Shown: one piece after another, positions 52,497-61,603 of the stretch | How the letters are laid out: each line of letters begins with the position of its first letter | Numbering within the stretch: position 1 is the first letter of the stretch | Origin: Prado023 sp963714995 | Lineage (GTDB): Bacteria > Actinomycetota > Actinomycetes > S36-B12 > CAIYMF01 | Assembly (NCBI GenBank): GCA_963714995.1 | Contig: CAVQQP010000006.1 | Location: 124,001-188,000, forward strand | Direction: 5' to 3' | DNA length: 64,000 nucleotides | Translations under genes and position numbers: made by a program | Notes under the pieces: model-generated | What the model was told of the DNA's origin: nothing | The model's database searches: none | The model's input: the letters and a program-made list of their open reading frames with translations, nothing else

Positions 52497-53614
52497 GCGT
52501 CGCACCGGTCCTGCCTGCGGACGTCCTCGGCACCGAGCCGCAGGACTGGCCCCTGACCATCGGTGTCGCCCTGCCCATCCCGGAGCCGTTCCTCAGCGAG
52601 CTGGGCGCCTACCGCGAGCGGTTCGGCGACCCGCTGGCGCACTCGATCGTCGCGCACATCACCCTCGTGCCGCCGACCCAGGTCGCCGACGAGGAGCATC
52701 TCGCCGCGATCCTCGGGCACCTGCAGGTCCAGGCGGCGTCGATGGAGCCCTTCCCCCTCGTCCTCGCGGGAGCCGGCACCTTCCGGCCGGTGTCCCAGGT
52801 GGTGTTCGTCCCGATCGTGGAGGGTGAGGACCAGGTCCGCGAGGCGGAGGCCGCGGTCCGTCAGGGCCCGCTCGACCGGGCCCTGAACTTCCCCTACCAC
52901 CCGCACGTGACGGTCGCCCACGACCTGGAGGAGGAGTGGCTCGACCGGGCCCAGGACGCGCTGGCGGCCTACCGCGCCGCATTCGAGGTCGACCGGCTCA
53001 GCCTGTTCATCCAGGGCGCGGACGCCGTCTGGCGCCCCGTGGTGGACTTCCCCTTCGGCCAGTCGATCATCGATCCGCTGCGCTACGCCGGGGACTCGGT
53101 GACGATCGGCGTGCTGGACCCCGATGAGTTCCCCGACCTGTGCGATCGGCTCGGGGAGATCGTGGCCGACGCCGTGGCCTCCGGTGCGGGGGTCAACTTC
53201 ATGCTCCCGTTCAGCGATCAGGACGGGACGGCCTGGTGGCGCGACCAGGCCGGCGACGTCGCGTCGGGCCGGCGGGTCCTGCTCGTGGCCCGGGACGCCG
53301 GCGAGGTCGTCGGCACGGTCTCGCTGTACCCCGCGGTTGCTCCGAACCAGCCGCACCGGGCCGAGCTCAGCAAGCTGATGGTGCACTCGTCCGACCGGCG
53401 CCGTGGCGTGGCCACGCGGCTCATGGACGCCGCCGCGGCAGAGGCCCGGGGGCGCGGGTTCACCCTGTTGACCCTGGACTGCGTCGCCGGTGGCCCCGAG
53501 CAGGAGTTCTACCAGGGCCTGGGATACGTGCCCGTCGGGACCATCCCGGGCTACGCCCTCTCCCCGACGGGGGAGCCGCAGGACACGACGATCCTGTACC
53601 TCGAGCTGCGCTGA
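52493..53614 (+). CDS. 2H-phosphoesterase (2'-5' RNA ligase-like) fused to a GNAT acetyltransferase
   Basis: A 373-residue two-domain protein. Residues about 15-195 form a 2H phosphoesterase (LigT/2'-5' RNA ligase superfamily) with both catalytic HxT motifs: HITL (about 55-58) and HVTV (about 138-141). Residues about 201-373 form a GNAT N-acetyltransferase with acceptor-region ELSKLMVHSSDRRRGVATRL (acetyl-CoA loop RRRGVA, about 302-307) and FYQGLGYVPVGTIPGY. The frame is continuous with no internal stop, so the fusion is real as sequenced. In many actinobacteria a stand-alone 2H protein follows trpS (from memory). ATG 52493 overlaps trpS. Substrates unknown. Confidence 0.85.
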   Translation: MSVAPVLPADVLGTEPQDWPLTIGVALPIPEPFLSELGAYRERFGDPLAHSIVAHITLVPPTQVADEEHLAAILGHLQVQAASMEPFPLVLAGAGTFRPVSQVVFVPIVEGEDQVREAEAAVRQGPLDRALNFPYHPHVTVAHDLEEEWLDRAQDALAAYRAAFEVDRLSLFIQGADAVWRPVVDFPFGQSIIDPLRYAGDSVTIGVLDPDEFPDLCDRLGEIVADAVASGAGVNFMLPFSDQDGTAWWRDQAGDVASGRRVLLVARDAGEVVGTVSLYPAVAPNQPHRAELSKLMVHSSDRRRGVATRLMDAAAAEARGRGFTLLTLDCVAGGPEQEFYQGLGYVPVGTIPGYALSPTGEPQDTTILYLELR

Positions 53615-53622
53615 GCCCGAGC

Positions 53623-53665
53623 TGGTAGTCGATTCGGTCGATTGGATCGACCGAATCGACTACCA
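53623..53665. terminator. Perfect 20-bp hairpin between convergent genes
   Basis: The arms TGGTAGTCGATTCGGTCGAT (53623-53642) and its exact complement (53646-53665) flank a three-base loop, between stops at 53614 (plus) and 53678 (minus). It acts as a probable bidirectional terminator. Confidence 0.8.
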
Positions 53666-53677
53666 CGACGGGCAGGA

Positions 53678-54529
53678 TCAGCCGAAGACACCGGCGGGCG
53701 GCGGCGGCGAGCCCGTCGCGGTCGCGTCGGTGAACGGTGGGTGGTCGCCGACGAAGGACTCGAGGTCCGCTCCGTGCAGGACCCGGGCGGGCCACGGGTC
53801 ACCGGCGCTGCGCCGGGCCAGCGCGGTGACGTCCAGGGGCTCGGCCCAGGGGGCCTGGGCCACCACGATCAGGTTCCCGAACCGCCGCCCGCGCAGCACG
53901 GCCGGCTCGGCGGCGACCACGACCCGGTCGAAGGTGTCCCGGACGCCGGCCACATAGCGGCGGGCGTAGGTCAGCGGGTTCTCGTCGGCGATGTTGGCCA
54001 CGAGGGTCCCGCCCGGGGTGAGGGTGCGCCGGACATGGCTGAAGGCCTCGACGGAGGTGAGGTTGCCCGGGGTCTGGGCGCTGGCGAACACATCGAGGAT
54101 GATCAGGTCGGCCGACTCGTCGGGCAGCGACTCCAGCGCGGCGCGCGCCTCGGCGGTGCGCACCCGGATCTGGTACTCCCGGGGCCACGGCAGATGGGCG
54201 CGGACGAGGTCGACCAGCGCGGCGTCGTGCTCGATGACGAGGTTGCGGGAGCGCGGCCTGGTGGCGCTCGCGTAGCGGGCCAGGGCCATCGCCCCACCGC
54301 CGAGGTGCACCACCCGCAGGGGGCCCGGGGGCAGGAGGTCGATGACGTGCCCGATGCGGCGCATGTACTCGAAGACGAGGTGGCGCGGGTCGGCGAGGTC
54401 CACGTGGGACTGCTGGGTCCCCTCGATCAGGAGCATCCAGCCCTCCGCGAGGTCCGGATCGGGCACGAGCGTCGCCTCCCCGCCGGCGACGGTGCGGGTC
54501 ACGGTGCCGCGCAGCGCCCGACGTCCCAT
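53678..54529 (-). CDS. Spermidine synthase-like (fused-type) methyltransferase-fold protein
   Basis: A 283-residue protein with the Rossmann fold of spermidine synthases: RVVHLGGGAMALARY as the nucleotide loop (about 72-86), LVIEHDAALVDLVRAHL and DLIILDVFASAQTPGNLTSV, with the family's later strand LTPGGTLVANIADE. The polyamine-synthase Asp/Asp-rich active-site pair is only partly kept, so this is better called a spermidine synthase-like protein of unknown substrate, common in actinobacteria. The start at ATG 54529 is preceded by a GGGGAGA element. It ends at a 20-bp hairpin shared with the convergent fusion gene. Confidence 0.8.
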   Translation of the reverse strand: MGRRALRGTVTRTVAGGEATLVPDPDLAEGWMLLIEGTQQSHVDLADPRHLVFEYMRRIGHVIDLLPPGPLRVVHLGGGAMALARYASATRPRSRNLVIEHDAALVDLVRAHLPWPREYQIRVRTAEARAALESLPDESADLIILDVFASAQTPGNLTSVEAFSHVRRTLTPGGTLVANIADENPLTYARRYVAGVRDTFDRVVVAAEPAVLRGRRFGNLIVVAQAPWAEPLDVTALARRSAGDPWPARVLHGADLESFVGDHPPFTDATATGSPPPPAGVFG

Positions 54530-54604
54530 GGCCGGCCATTCTCCCCGAGATCGACCTCGTGGGTGTGACCGTGGCGGAATATCCCGGCCACCAGGTGTGT
54601 TCCG

Positions 54605-54620
54605 ATACCTACCGGGGTAT
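54605..54620 (+). promoter_or_regulatory. Candidate CsoR/CstR-type operator upstream of thioredoxin
   Basis: ATACCTACCGGGGTAT has inverted half-sites ATACC and GGTAT separated by six bases, close to the ATACCCC...GGGGTAT sites bound by CsoR-family sensors of Cu(I) or persulfide (from memory). It overlaps a possible TATACA minus-10, 46 bases before ATG 54666. Confidence 0.5.
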
Positions 54621-54665
54621 ACACCCGACACTGAAGCCACTGACGCCGAGTGCAAGGAAACTGAC

Positions 54666-55037
54666 ATGGCAAGCGTGACCCTGACCGCCACGGACTTCGA
54701 GTCGACCGTCCTGGGCAATGACATCGTGCTGGTCGACTTCTGGGCCGCCTGGTGCGGTCCGTGCCGCAACTTCGCCCCCGTGTACGAGTCCGCGTCGGAG
54801 ACGCACTCGGACGTCGTGTTCGGCAAGGTCGACACCGAGGCCGAGCAGGCACTGGCCGCCGCCGCGCAGATCACCTCGATCCCGACGCTGATGGCCTTCC
54901 GTGAGGGCGTGCTGGTCTTCGCCCAGCCCGGAGCCCTGCCCGCGCCGGCGCTCGAGCAGGTCATCGACGCCGTCCGGGGCCTCGACATGGACCAGATCCG
55001 CGCCGAAATCGCCGCCCAGAAGGGCGATCCGCAGTAA
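54666..55037 (+). CDS. trx: Thioredoxin
   Basis: A 123-residue thioredoxin with the redox active site WCGPC (Cys30/Cys33), buried Asp (VDFWAAWC) and cis-Pro73 in SIPTLMAFREG. It reduces protein disulfides in the cytoplasm; no signal peptide is present. The C-terminal extension DMDQIRAEIAAQKGDPQ is longer than in E. coli TrxA, as in several actinobacterial thioredoxins. The gene is monocistronic: a divergent spermidine synthase-like gene on one side and a strong terminator on the other. An inverted repeat like those of CsoR-family repressors overlaps its promoter. Confidence 0.95.
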   Translation: MASVTLTATDFESTVLGNDIVLVDFWAAWCGPCRNFAPVYESASETHSDVVFGKVDTEAEQALAAAAQITSIPTLMAFREGVLVFAQPGALPAPALEQVIDAVRGLDMDQIRAEIAAQKGDPQ

Positions 55038-55116
55038 CGTCGCAGATGCCCGGACCGCACAGGTTTGGGCGGTAGGTCCCACAAGCCCCCGACCAGGGCC
55101 GGGACGCCGCACGGCG

Positions 55117-55152
55117 AAGGCTCGTCACCCCTCGACCCGGTGACGAGCCTTT
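55117..55152. terminator. Bidirectional terminator between thioredoxin and DUF4349
   Basis: The arms AAGGCTCGTCACC (55117-55129) and GGTGACGAGCCTT (55139-55151) pair perfectly over 13 bp with a nine-base loop, followed by T residues. It lies between convergent genes. Confidence 0.88.
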
Positions 55153-55181
55153 GTCGTGCCTGCGGACCCCTGCGGGAGCGT

Positions 55182-56498
55182 TCAGGCCGTGGGATCCGCC
55201 GGCGTGGACGCGTCAGGGGAGCCGGTCGGGGCGGATGCGGCTGCCGGCTGCGGCGGGGTCTGTGCGGCCCGGTGCGCACGGCGCCGACGCACCCACGCGA
55301 TGATCCCCATCGCGATCAGCAGCGGCGAGATGATCAGCAGGGCCTGGCCGAACCAGCTCCAGAACTGCGACAGGCCCTCGAGGAACGACTCCCACCACGT
55401 CTGCTGCGGCTGCGGGTCGACCGAGCTCTGGGCGTCCTCCGGGCTCATCAGCGTCAGGCTGATCTGGGACATCGCCGTCTGGTTGGCCAGGTCGCGCTGC
55501 TGGGCACGCAGGGCATCGAGCTCCGACTGCCGCTGGGAGATGGCCTGTTCGAGGGTGATCACGTCGGTGATGTCCGTGGCCTCGTCCATGAGGGCGGTCA
55601 GCCGGAGCAGCGACGCCTCCAGCGCCGTGATGCGCGCGTCCACGTCAGCGACCTGCGCGCCCACGTCGTAGGTGGACTGCTGCATCTGGACGACCTCGCC
55701 GGCGTCGCGCGCAGCCTCCATGGCCTCGTCGTAGTCCTCCACCGGGACCTGCACGGTGAGCCAGATGCCCGGTCCGCTCGGGTACCACGGGTACGGGTAG
55801 CTCATGCCCATGTCGCGGGAGGCGGCCATGCTGTCGGCCACGTAGGGGTCGATCCCACCGCCACCGTCCTCGGTGACCACGGACTCCGACGTGACCCGTC
55901 CGCCCATGGCCAGGACGGTCGCCACGAACGTGTCACGCGCTGCCTCGGGGTCCTCGGTGCCGACGAGCACCGACCCGGAGCGCACCAGCGCCTCCTCGGT
56001 CGTGTCCGCACCCCGGACCCCGGTGGTGGGGCTGGTGGCCTCTGAGGGGACCGCCGTGTCCCCAGCCATCTCCGGGGCGGCAACGCTGCCGTCGACGGCC
56101 GTGGCCTTGTCCTCGTTGGCCCCCGCCATCGACTCACCGCCGCCTGCGGAGTCCGAGACGCCGATGCTGGCGGTGGAGTCCGACCCGCTGCCGACGGTCA
56201 GGCCGGGCAGGACGCTTCCCGCGGCCAGGGCCAGGGTCGCGACACCGGCGGCCGCCATCAGCATCCCCTGCCAGTGCCGGGCGAGGAACGAGGGGTGCTC
56301 GGTGAGGGATGTGGGCGTGCTCGGGGAGCCAGCAGGGGCGCCGGCTGTGACGGGTGCGTCGCCGGATGCAGCGGCAGCCCGGACGCGGTCCAGCAGGTGC
56401 GTGGGAACGGGCTGGGGAGCGCCGGCCTCGGGATCGGCCTGGGTGAGCAGGGCGCGCAGGGCCTCGTCCGCGCGGTCCTCGGTGCTCTGGGTGTTCAT
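55182..56498 (-). CDS. DUF4349 domain-containing membrane protein (putative anti-sigma partner)
   Basis: A 438-residue protein. The N-terminal about 70 residues (DRADEALRALLTQADPEAGA) are cytoplasmic, a membrane segment lies at about 80-105 (LMAAAGVATLALAAGSVLPG), and the extracytoplasmic DUF4349 domain follows: LVRSGSVLVGTEDPEAARDT, VLAMGGRVTSESV, WLTVQVPVEDYDEAMEAARD and a heptad-rich TDITDVITLEQAISQRQSEL coiled coil. A second membrane segment is near the C-terminus (ALLIISPLLIAMGIIAWV). Its ATG has a GGAGG site and overlaps (ATGA) the stop of the sigma factor in the corrected frame. It probably controls the sigma factor, by position. Confidence 0.85.
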   Translation of the reverse strand: MNTQSTEDRADEALRALLTQADPEAGAPQPVPTHLLDRVRAAAASGDAPVTAGAPAGSPSTPTSLTEHPSFLARHWQGMLMAAAGVATLALAAGSVLPGLTVGSGSDSTASIGVSDSAGGGESMAGANEDKATAVDGSVAAPEMAGDTAVPSEATSPTTGVRGADTTEEALVRSGSVLVGTEDPEAARDTFVATVLAMGGRVTSESVVTEDGGGGIDPYVADSMAASRDMGMSYPYPWYPSGPGIWLTVQVPVEDYDEAMEAARDAGEVVQMQQSTYDVGAQVADVDARITALEASLLRLTALMDEATDITDVITLEQAISQRQSELDALRAQQRDLANQTAMSQISLTLMSPEDAQSSVDPQPQQTWWESFLEGLSQFWSWFGQALLIISPLLIAMGIIAWVRRRRAHRAAQTPPQPAAASAPTGSPDASTPADPTA

Positions 56499-57153
56499 CG
56501 GGTGGCCTCCGAGCCGTGTGGGGTGGTGAGCGGGGTCTCTGGGGAGGTGGCGCCCTCCGGTGGTGGCTGGGTGCCGGGGCGGCTGACTGCCGGGGCCGCT
56601 GACCCCCGGGCCGTCGATGCCAGGGCCGCTGGCGCCGCGCTGCACCAGGGCCTCGCGCAGACGCGCCCGGGCGCGGTGCATCCGGGTTCGCGCCGTGCCC
56701 GGTGAGCAGCCGAGGACCTCGGCGATCTCGGCCGGCTCCAGCTGCTCCCAGGCCCACAGGCGCAGGAGCTCGGCGTCGGACTCCGAGAGGTCGTCCAGCG
56801 CGGCGGACACCACGTCGTGGGCCGCGGTGGCATCGACCACCTGCTGGGCGGGGTCCTCCTCAGATGCGTGCAGGGGACGCACGGTGGCGAGCTTGGCGCC
56901 CAGCCGGGTGCGCCGGGAGTCGGAGCGGATCACGTGCGCGATCACGTTGCCGGCCGTGGCGTACAGCCAGGGCAGCGCCTCGTCGGGGACGACCTCGCGG
57001 CGACGCCAGGCGGTCGCGAAGACCTCCACCACCACGTCCTCGGCGTCCTCCGCGGAGTCCAGCCGACGCCGCGCGTAGGCCAGCACCGCCCGGGAGTGCC
57101 GTCCGAAGAGGTCGGTCAACCACTCGTCCTCAGTCGCTCGGATAGGTGCTCAC
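56495..57153 (-). CDS. ECF-type RNA polymerase sigma factor (frameshifts near both ends)
   Basis: An about 215-residue sigma-70 family ECF factor. Region 2 is DLFGRHSRAVLAYARRRLDS, then AEDAEDVVVEVFATAWRRRE; region 4 is LDDLSESDAELLRLWAWEQL, then EPAEIAEVLGCSPGTARTRM. As sequenced, the main frame begins at a TTG (57119) and runs uninterrupted into the DUF4349 gene. A GTG at 57153 (VSTYPSD) and the natural end GATSPETPLTTPHGSEATR at 56495 lie in other frames, so single-base errors near 57130 and about 56578 are inferred. It is followed directly by its membrane partner. Confidence 0.82.
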
Positions 57154-57227
57154 ACCCCTATGTTCCCGCCCCGGCCTCCGCGTTACCGGACCCGCGGACT
57201 GGGCTGCCCGGGGCGTGTCGCGGCCGG

Positions 57228-57635
57228 TCAGGTCACCGGCAGCACGGTCACCCCTTGTGCCCGGGAGATGTCGGCCAGGCGCTCATCTCCGGTGATCAAC
57301 GGACAGCCCTCCCGCTCGGCGAGTTCGAGGTATGCGGCGTCGTAGGCGGACAGGCCCAGAGTGAACGCCAGCGAGGACAGCTCGGCCACCGGCGCAGGGC
57401 GAACGAGGCGCACGTCGAGTCGATCGATCAGGCCAGCGATCCTGCGGGCGTTGCTGGCGCTGAGCCGGCCGCGACGCTGGGCGGTTGCCAGGACGTTGGC
57501 AACCTCGTACACGAACAGGTCCGGGGCCGTTGCGGTGGCCTGGGAGAGGTGTGCTGCCACGCGCTCGGCGACGGCCGCCTCGTCGGGCATGGCGAGGGCG
57601 AGTGCCGCGGAGGCATCGAGGACCGCGAGCGTCAC
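57228..57635 (-). CDS. vapC: VapC family PIN-domain toxin
   Basis: A 135-residue PIN nuclease with acidic residues Asp7 (VLDASAALAL), Glu44 (VYEVANVL), Asp99 (SAYDAAYLELAE) and Asp117 (ITGDERLAD), the complete metal site of a VapC ribonuclease. The N-terminal LDASAAL form with SAYDAAYLELA is the PIN subgroup often paired with Phd/YefM-type antitoxins, as here. GTG 57635 overlaps the antitoxin stop by four bases. The target RNA is unknown. Confidence 0.92.
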   Translation of the reverse strand: MTLAVLDASAALALAMPDEAAVAERVAAHLSQATATAPDLFVYEVANVLATAQRRGRLSASNARRIAGLIDRLDVRLVRPAPVAELSSLAFTLGLSAYDAAYLELAEREGCPLITGDERLADISRAQGVTVLPVT

Positions 57636-57868
57636 AGGCGACGACCCTCCTCGATCAGTTCCCGGATGTCGAAGGCGCCCTCGAGCGTGGCGCGCATCGC
57701 CAGCAGCTCGGCCAGGACCTCCTCGATCGGGCTCGAGGACTCAGAGGCGGGCACGAGCCGTGCGATCGGGCGGCCGTGCTTCGTGATCGTGACCTCTTCG
57801 CCGGCCTCGGCCAGGGCCAGGAGGCGGGGCAGATGGGTCTTGGCCTCGTAGGCGCCAACCGTCGTCAT
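57632..57868 (-). CDS. Phd/YefM-type antitoxin
   Basis: A 78-residue antitoxin: TTVGAYEAKTHLPRLLALAE, then AGEEVTITKHGRPIARLVPA, is the Phd/YefM/VapB DNA-binding fold, followed by an acidic tail (SSSPIEEVLAELLAMR) that would block the toxin. The start at 57868 is chosen by homology; an earlier in-frame start at 57910 would read through the palindromic operator and adds no family sequence. The start codon itself lies inside the operator palindrome. Confidence 0.85.
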   Translation of the reverse strand: MTTVGAYEAKTHLPRLLALAEAGEEVTITKHGRPIARLVPASESSSPIEEVLAELLAMRATLEGAFDIRELIEEGRRL

Positions 57869-57908
57869 GGACATCAGACTAGTCGTAGACCAGTCTGATG
57901 TCCATGAC
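57864..57908. promoter_or_regulatory. 17-bp perfect palindrome overlapping the antitoxin start (operator/terminator)
   Basis: GTCATGGACATCAGACT (57864-57880) and AGTCTGATGTCCATGAC (57892-57908) flank an 11-base spacer containing GTC/GAC. It overlaps the antitoxin ATG (57868-57866) and lies just beyond the pgm stop at 57923 on the same strand, so it can serve as operator and as the pgm terminator. Confidence 0.65.
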
Positions 57909-57922
57909 ACACCGTGGGCGAG

Positions 57923-59560
<1,638 letters not shown>

Positions 59561-59712
59561 GGCACCTCCTGGTTCGGTGGTGGCGGGCGGGCCACGCACG
59601 AAGCCCCAGAGTATTGACGCCGGACGCCTGTGGGGCGCGGTGAGCGAGCCGGTTGCCCCGCGCGATGGTGGATCTGCTCGGGGTGGGCCATCGCGCGTGT
59701 CATCATTGGGCG

Positions 59713-60921
59713 GTGACCGGCTCGACCCTCTACCGACGACTGCCCAACGGCTCGTGGGCCGCGCAGCGGGAGGACCAGCCGGCCGGCGCCGACGAGGCCG
59801 GTGCCCCGGCGCAGGAGGAGGTCGCTGCGATGGCCGCGTCCGTTGCGGTCGCCGCGGGTGGGGCGTCCTCGGCACCCCCGGATGCACCCGGCTCCCCGGC
59901 GCCGTCGCAACCCACGATCGCCAGTCCAGCACCGACGCGTCGCCGGCGCTGGTCGATCTGGCGGATCCTGAAGTGGGCGGCTGCGGCCTACGTCCTGTGG
60001 CTGGGCGCACTGATGGTCTACGCGGCAGTCTCCCTGGACAAGGTCGAGGCCCTGTCACCGGACCCGATCGCCGACACCGATGGGACCGTCTGGCTGCTCG
60101 TGGGGTCGGACAGCCGCGACGGGCTGACCAAGAAGGAGCAGCGCGCCCTGCGCACCGGCGACACCGAGGGGCAGCGCACCGACACGATCATGCTGGTCCA
60201 CCAGAAGCTCGGCCAGACCCCGACCCTGGTCTCCATCCCCCGGGACTCCTGGGTGACGATCCCGGCCCACACCGCGACCGACGGCACCGATGTCGAGGAC
60301 CGCGGGGGCAAGATCAACGCCGCCTACTCCTACGGTGGGGCCCCCCTGCTCAGCCAGACGATCGAGTACAACACCGGTCTCCATGTCGACAACTACATGG
60401 AGGTCGGCATGGGCGGGATCGTGGACCTGACCGATTCGGTCGGCGGGGTCGAGGTCTGCTTCGAGGAGGCGATCTCCGACGAGAACAGCGGGCTGGATGT
60501 CCCGGCCGGCTGCCAGACCCTCGACGGTCGGGATGCCCTGGCCTGGGTCCGGATGCGGTACGCCGATCCCAAGGGCGACCTCGGTCGGATCGAGCGCCAG
60601 CGCCAGTACATCGCCCTGATGGTCGACGAGCTGCTCAGCTGGCAGACCCTGGTGAACCCGTTCCGGCAGTGGGACATCGTGAACGCCATGCTCGACTCCG
60701 TGCGGGTCGACAACGGCACGGGCCTGATCGACCTGGGCACCTTCGGGCTCGGGATGGGCCGGATCGCAGCCGGCAGTGGCGAGGTCACGACCGTGCCGAT
60801 CGACGACACCGATCACTGGGAGAACGGCCAGTGGGTCATCAAGTGGGACCCCGCCGAAGCTGACGAGCTCTTCTCCTCGATGGGTGGCAGCACCCCGCAG
60901 GCCGTCCTCAACCAGGAGTAG
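59713..60921 (+). CDS. LytR-CpsA-Psr (LCP) family protein
   Basis: A 402-residue second LCP enzyme. A roughly 78-residue cytoplasmic Ala/Pro-rich tail and basic TRRRRWSIW precede one membrane segment (about 86-104), then the LCP core: LLVGSDSRDGLT, RTDTIMLVHQ, SIPRDSWVTIP, KINAAYSYGG, VRMRYADPKGDLGRIERQRQ. The substrate Arg/Asp set is present. Unlike the protein at 8024 it lacks a LytR_C domain. GTG 59713 has no clear ribosome site; CATCAT at 59701-59706 may be the minus-10 of a leaderless mRNA. It attaches an unknown polymer to the wall. Confidence 0.92.
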   Translation: MTGSTLYRRLPNGSWAAQREDQPAGADEAGAPAQEEVAAMAASVAVAAGGASSAPPDAPGSPAPSQPTIASPAPTRRRRWSIWRILKWAAAAYVLWLGALMVYAAVSLDKVEALSPDPIADTDGTVWLLVGSDSRDGLTKKEQRALRTGDTEGQRTDTIMLVHQKLGQTPTLVSIPRDSWVTIPAHTATDGTDVEDRGGKINAAYSYGGAPLLSQTIEYNTGLHVDNYMEVGMGGIVDLTDSVGGVEVCFEEAISDENSGLDVPAGCQTLDGRDALAWVRMRYADPKGDLGRIERQRQYIALMVDELLSWQTLVNPFRQWDIVNAMLDSVRVDNGTGLIDLGTFGLGMGRIAAGSGEVTTVPIDDTDHWENGQWVIKWDPAEADELFSSMGGSTPQAVLNQE

Positions 60922-60928
60922 CGCGACC

Positions 60929-61510
60929 GTGGACTCCGCGACGATCCTGATCACCGGGCTGGGCCTTGCCGTCGCCGCCGGCCTGAACGCCTACATCCCC
61001 CTGATGGTCGCGGGGCTGCTGGTGCGCTTCGAGGTCATCAGCTTCGGTGATCCCTACGACATCCTCGGCAGCACGCCGGCCCTGATCATCATCGGGGTGC
61101 TGCTGGCCGTGGAGCTCCTCGCCGACAAGATCCCGGCCGTCGACTCGGTCAACGACGCGGTCCAGACGTTCATCCGTCCGGCGTCGGGGGCCGTGCTGTT
61201 CGCCGCGGCCGCGGCCGACGCGGACTGGCAGTGGGCGCAGGCGCTCGCGGTGATCGTCGGGCTCCTGACCGCCCTGGGCGTGCACTCCACGAAGGCCGCC
61301 GCCCGGCCGGTCATCAACGTCACCACGGCGGGCGTGGGCGGTCCGGTCGCCAGCGTCGTCGAGGACGGCTTCTCGCTGAGCCTCGCCCTGGCTGCCCTGC
61401 TGGCCCCGCTGATCGCCGTGGTGATCCTCGTGGGGCTCGCCTGGTGGGCGGTCAGTGCGATCCGTCGGATCGGCCGTCGGCGGGCTGAGCGGTCGGCCAG
61501 CGCGAGCTGA
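60929..61510 (+). CDS. DUF4126 domain-containing membrane protein
   Basis: A 193-residue membrane protein with about four segments: GLGLAVAAGLNAYIPLMVAG, ALIIIGVLLAVELLADKIP, ALAVIVGLLTALGVHSTKAA and ALAALLAPLIAVVILVGLAW. The family is defined by the glycine-rich AAGLNAYIPL start, the ELLADKIPAVDSVNDAV motif and the TKAAARPVIN motif. Function unknown. It begins seven bases after the LCP stop, so co-transcription is likely. Confidence 0.85.
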   Translation: MDSATILITGLGLAVAAGLNAYIPLMVAGLLVRFEVISFGDPYDILGSTPALIIIGVLLAVELLADKIPAVDSVNDAVQTFIRPASGAVLFAAAAADADWQWAQALAVIVGLLTALGVHSTKAAARPVINVTTAGVGGPVASVVEDGFSLSLALAALLAPLIAVVILVGLAWWAVSAIRRIGRRRAERSASAS

Positions 61511-61561
61511 TCCGCCCGGGGCGCAGGACCCAGCCTGGTCGGGCTGCGGAGTGCGTCGAAG

Positions 61562-61567
61562 TAGGCT
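61562..61567 (+). promoter_or_regulatory. TAGGCT minus-10 of the purSQL operon
   Basis: TAGGCT would give a leader of about 30 bases containing the AGGAG site (61594) before GTG 61604. Confidence 0.4.
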
Positions 61568-61603
61568 GTGCCCAGCAGTTTCGCCGCACCCCCAGGAGTT
61601 GCC

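Noticed and set aside
55182..57119. A single 645-residue sigma-DUF4349 fusion protein
   Set aside because: Both genes have their own expected end or start signals in adjacent frames, and the assembly shows similar indels elsewhere.
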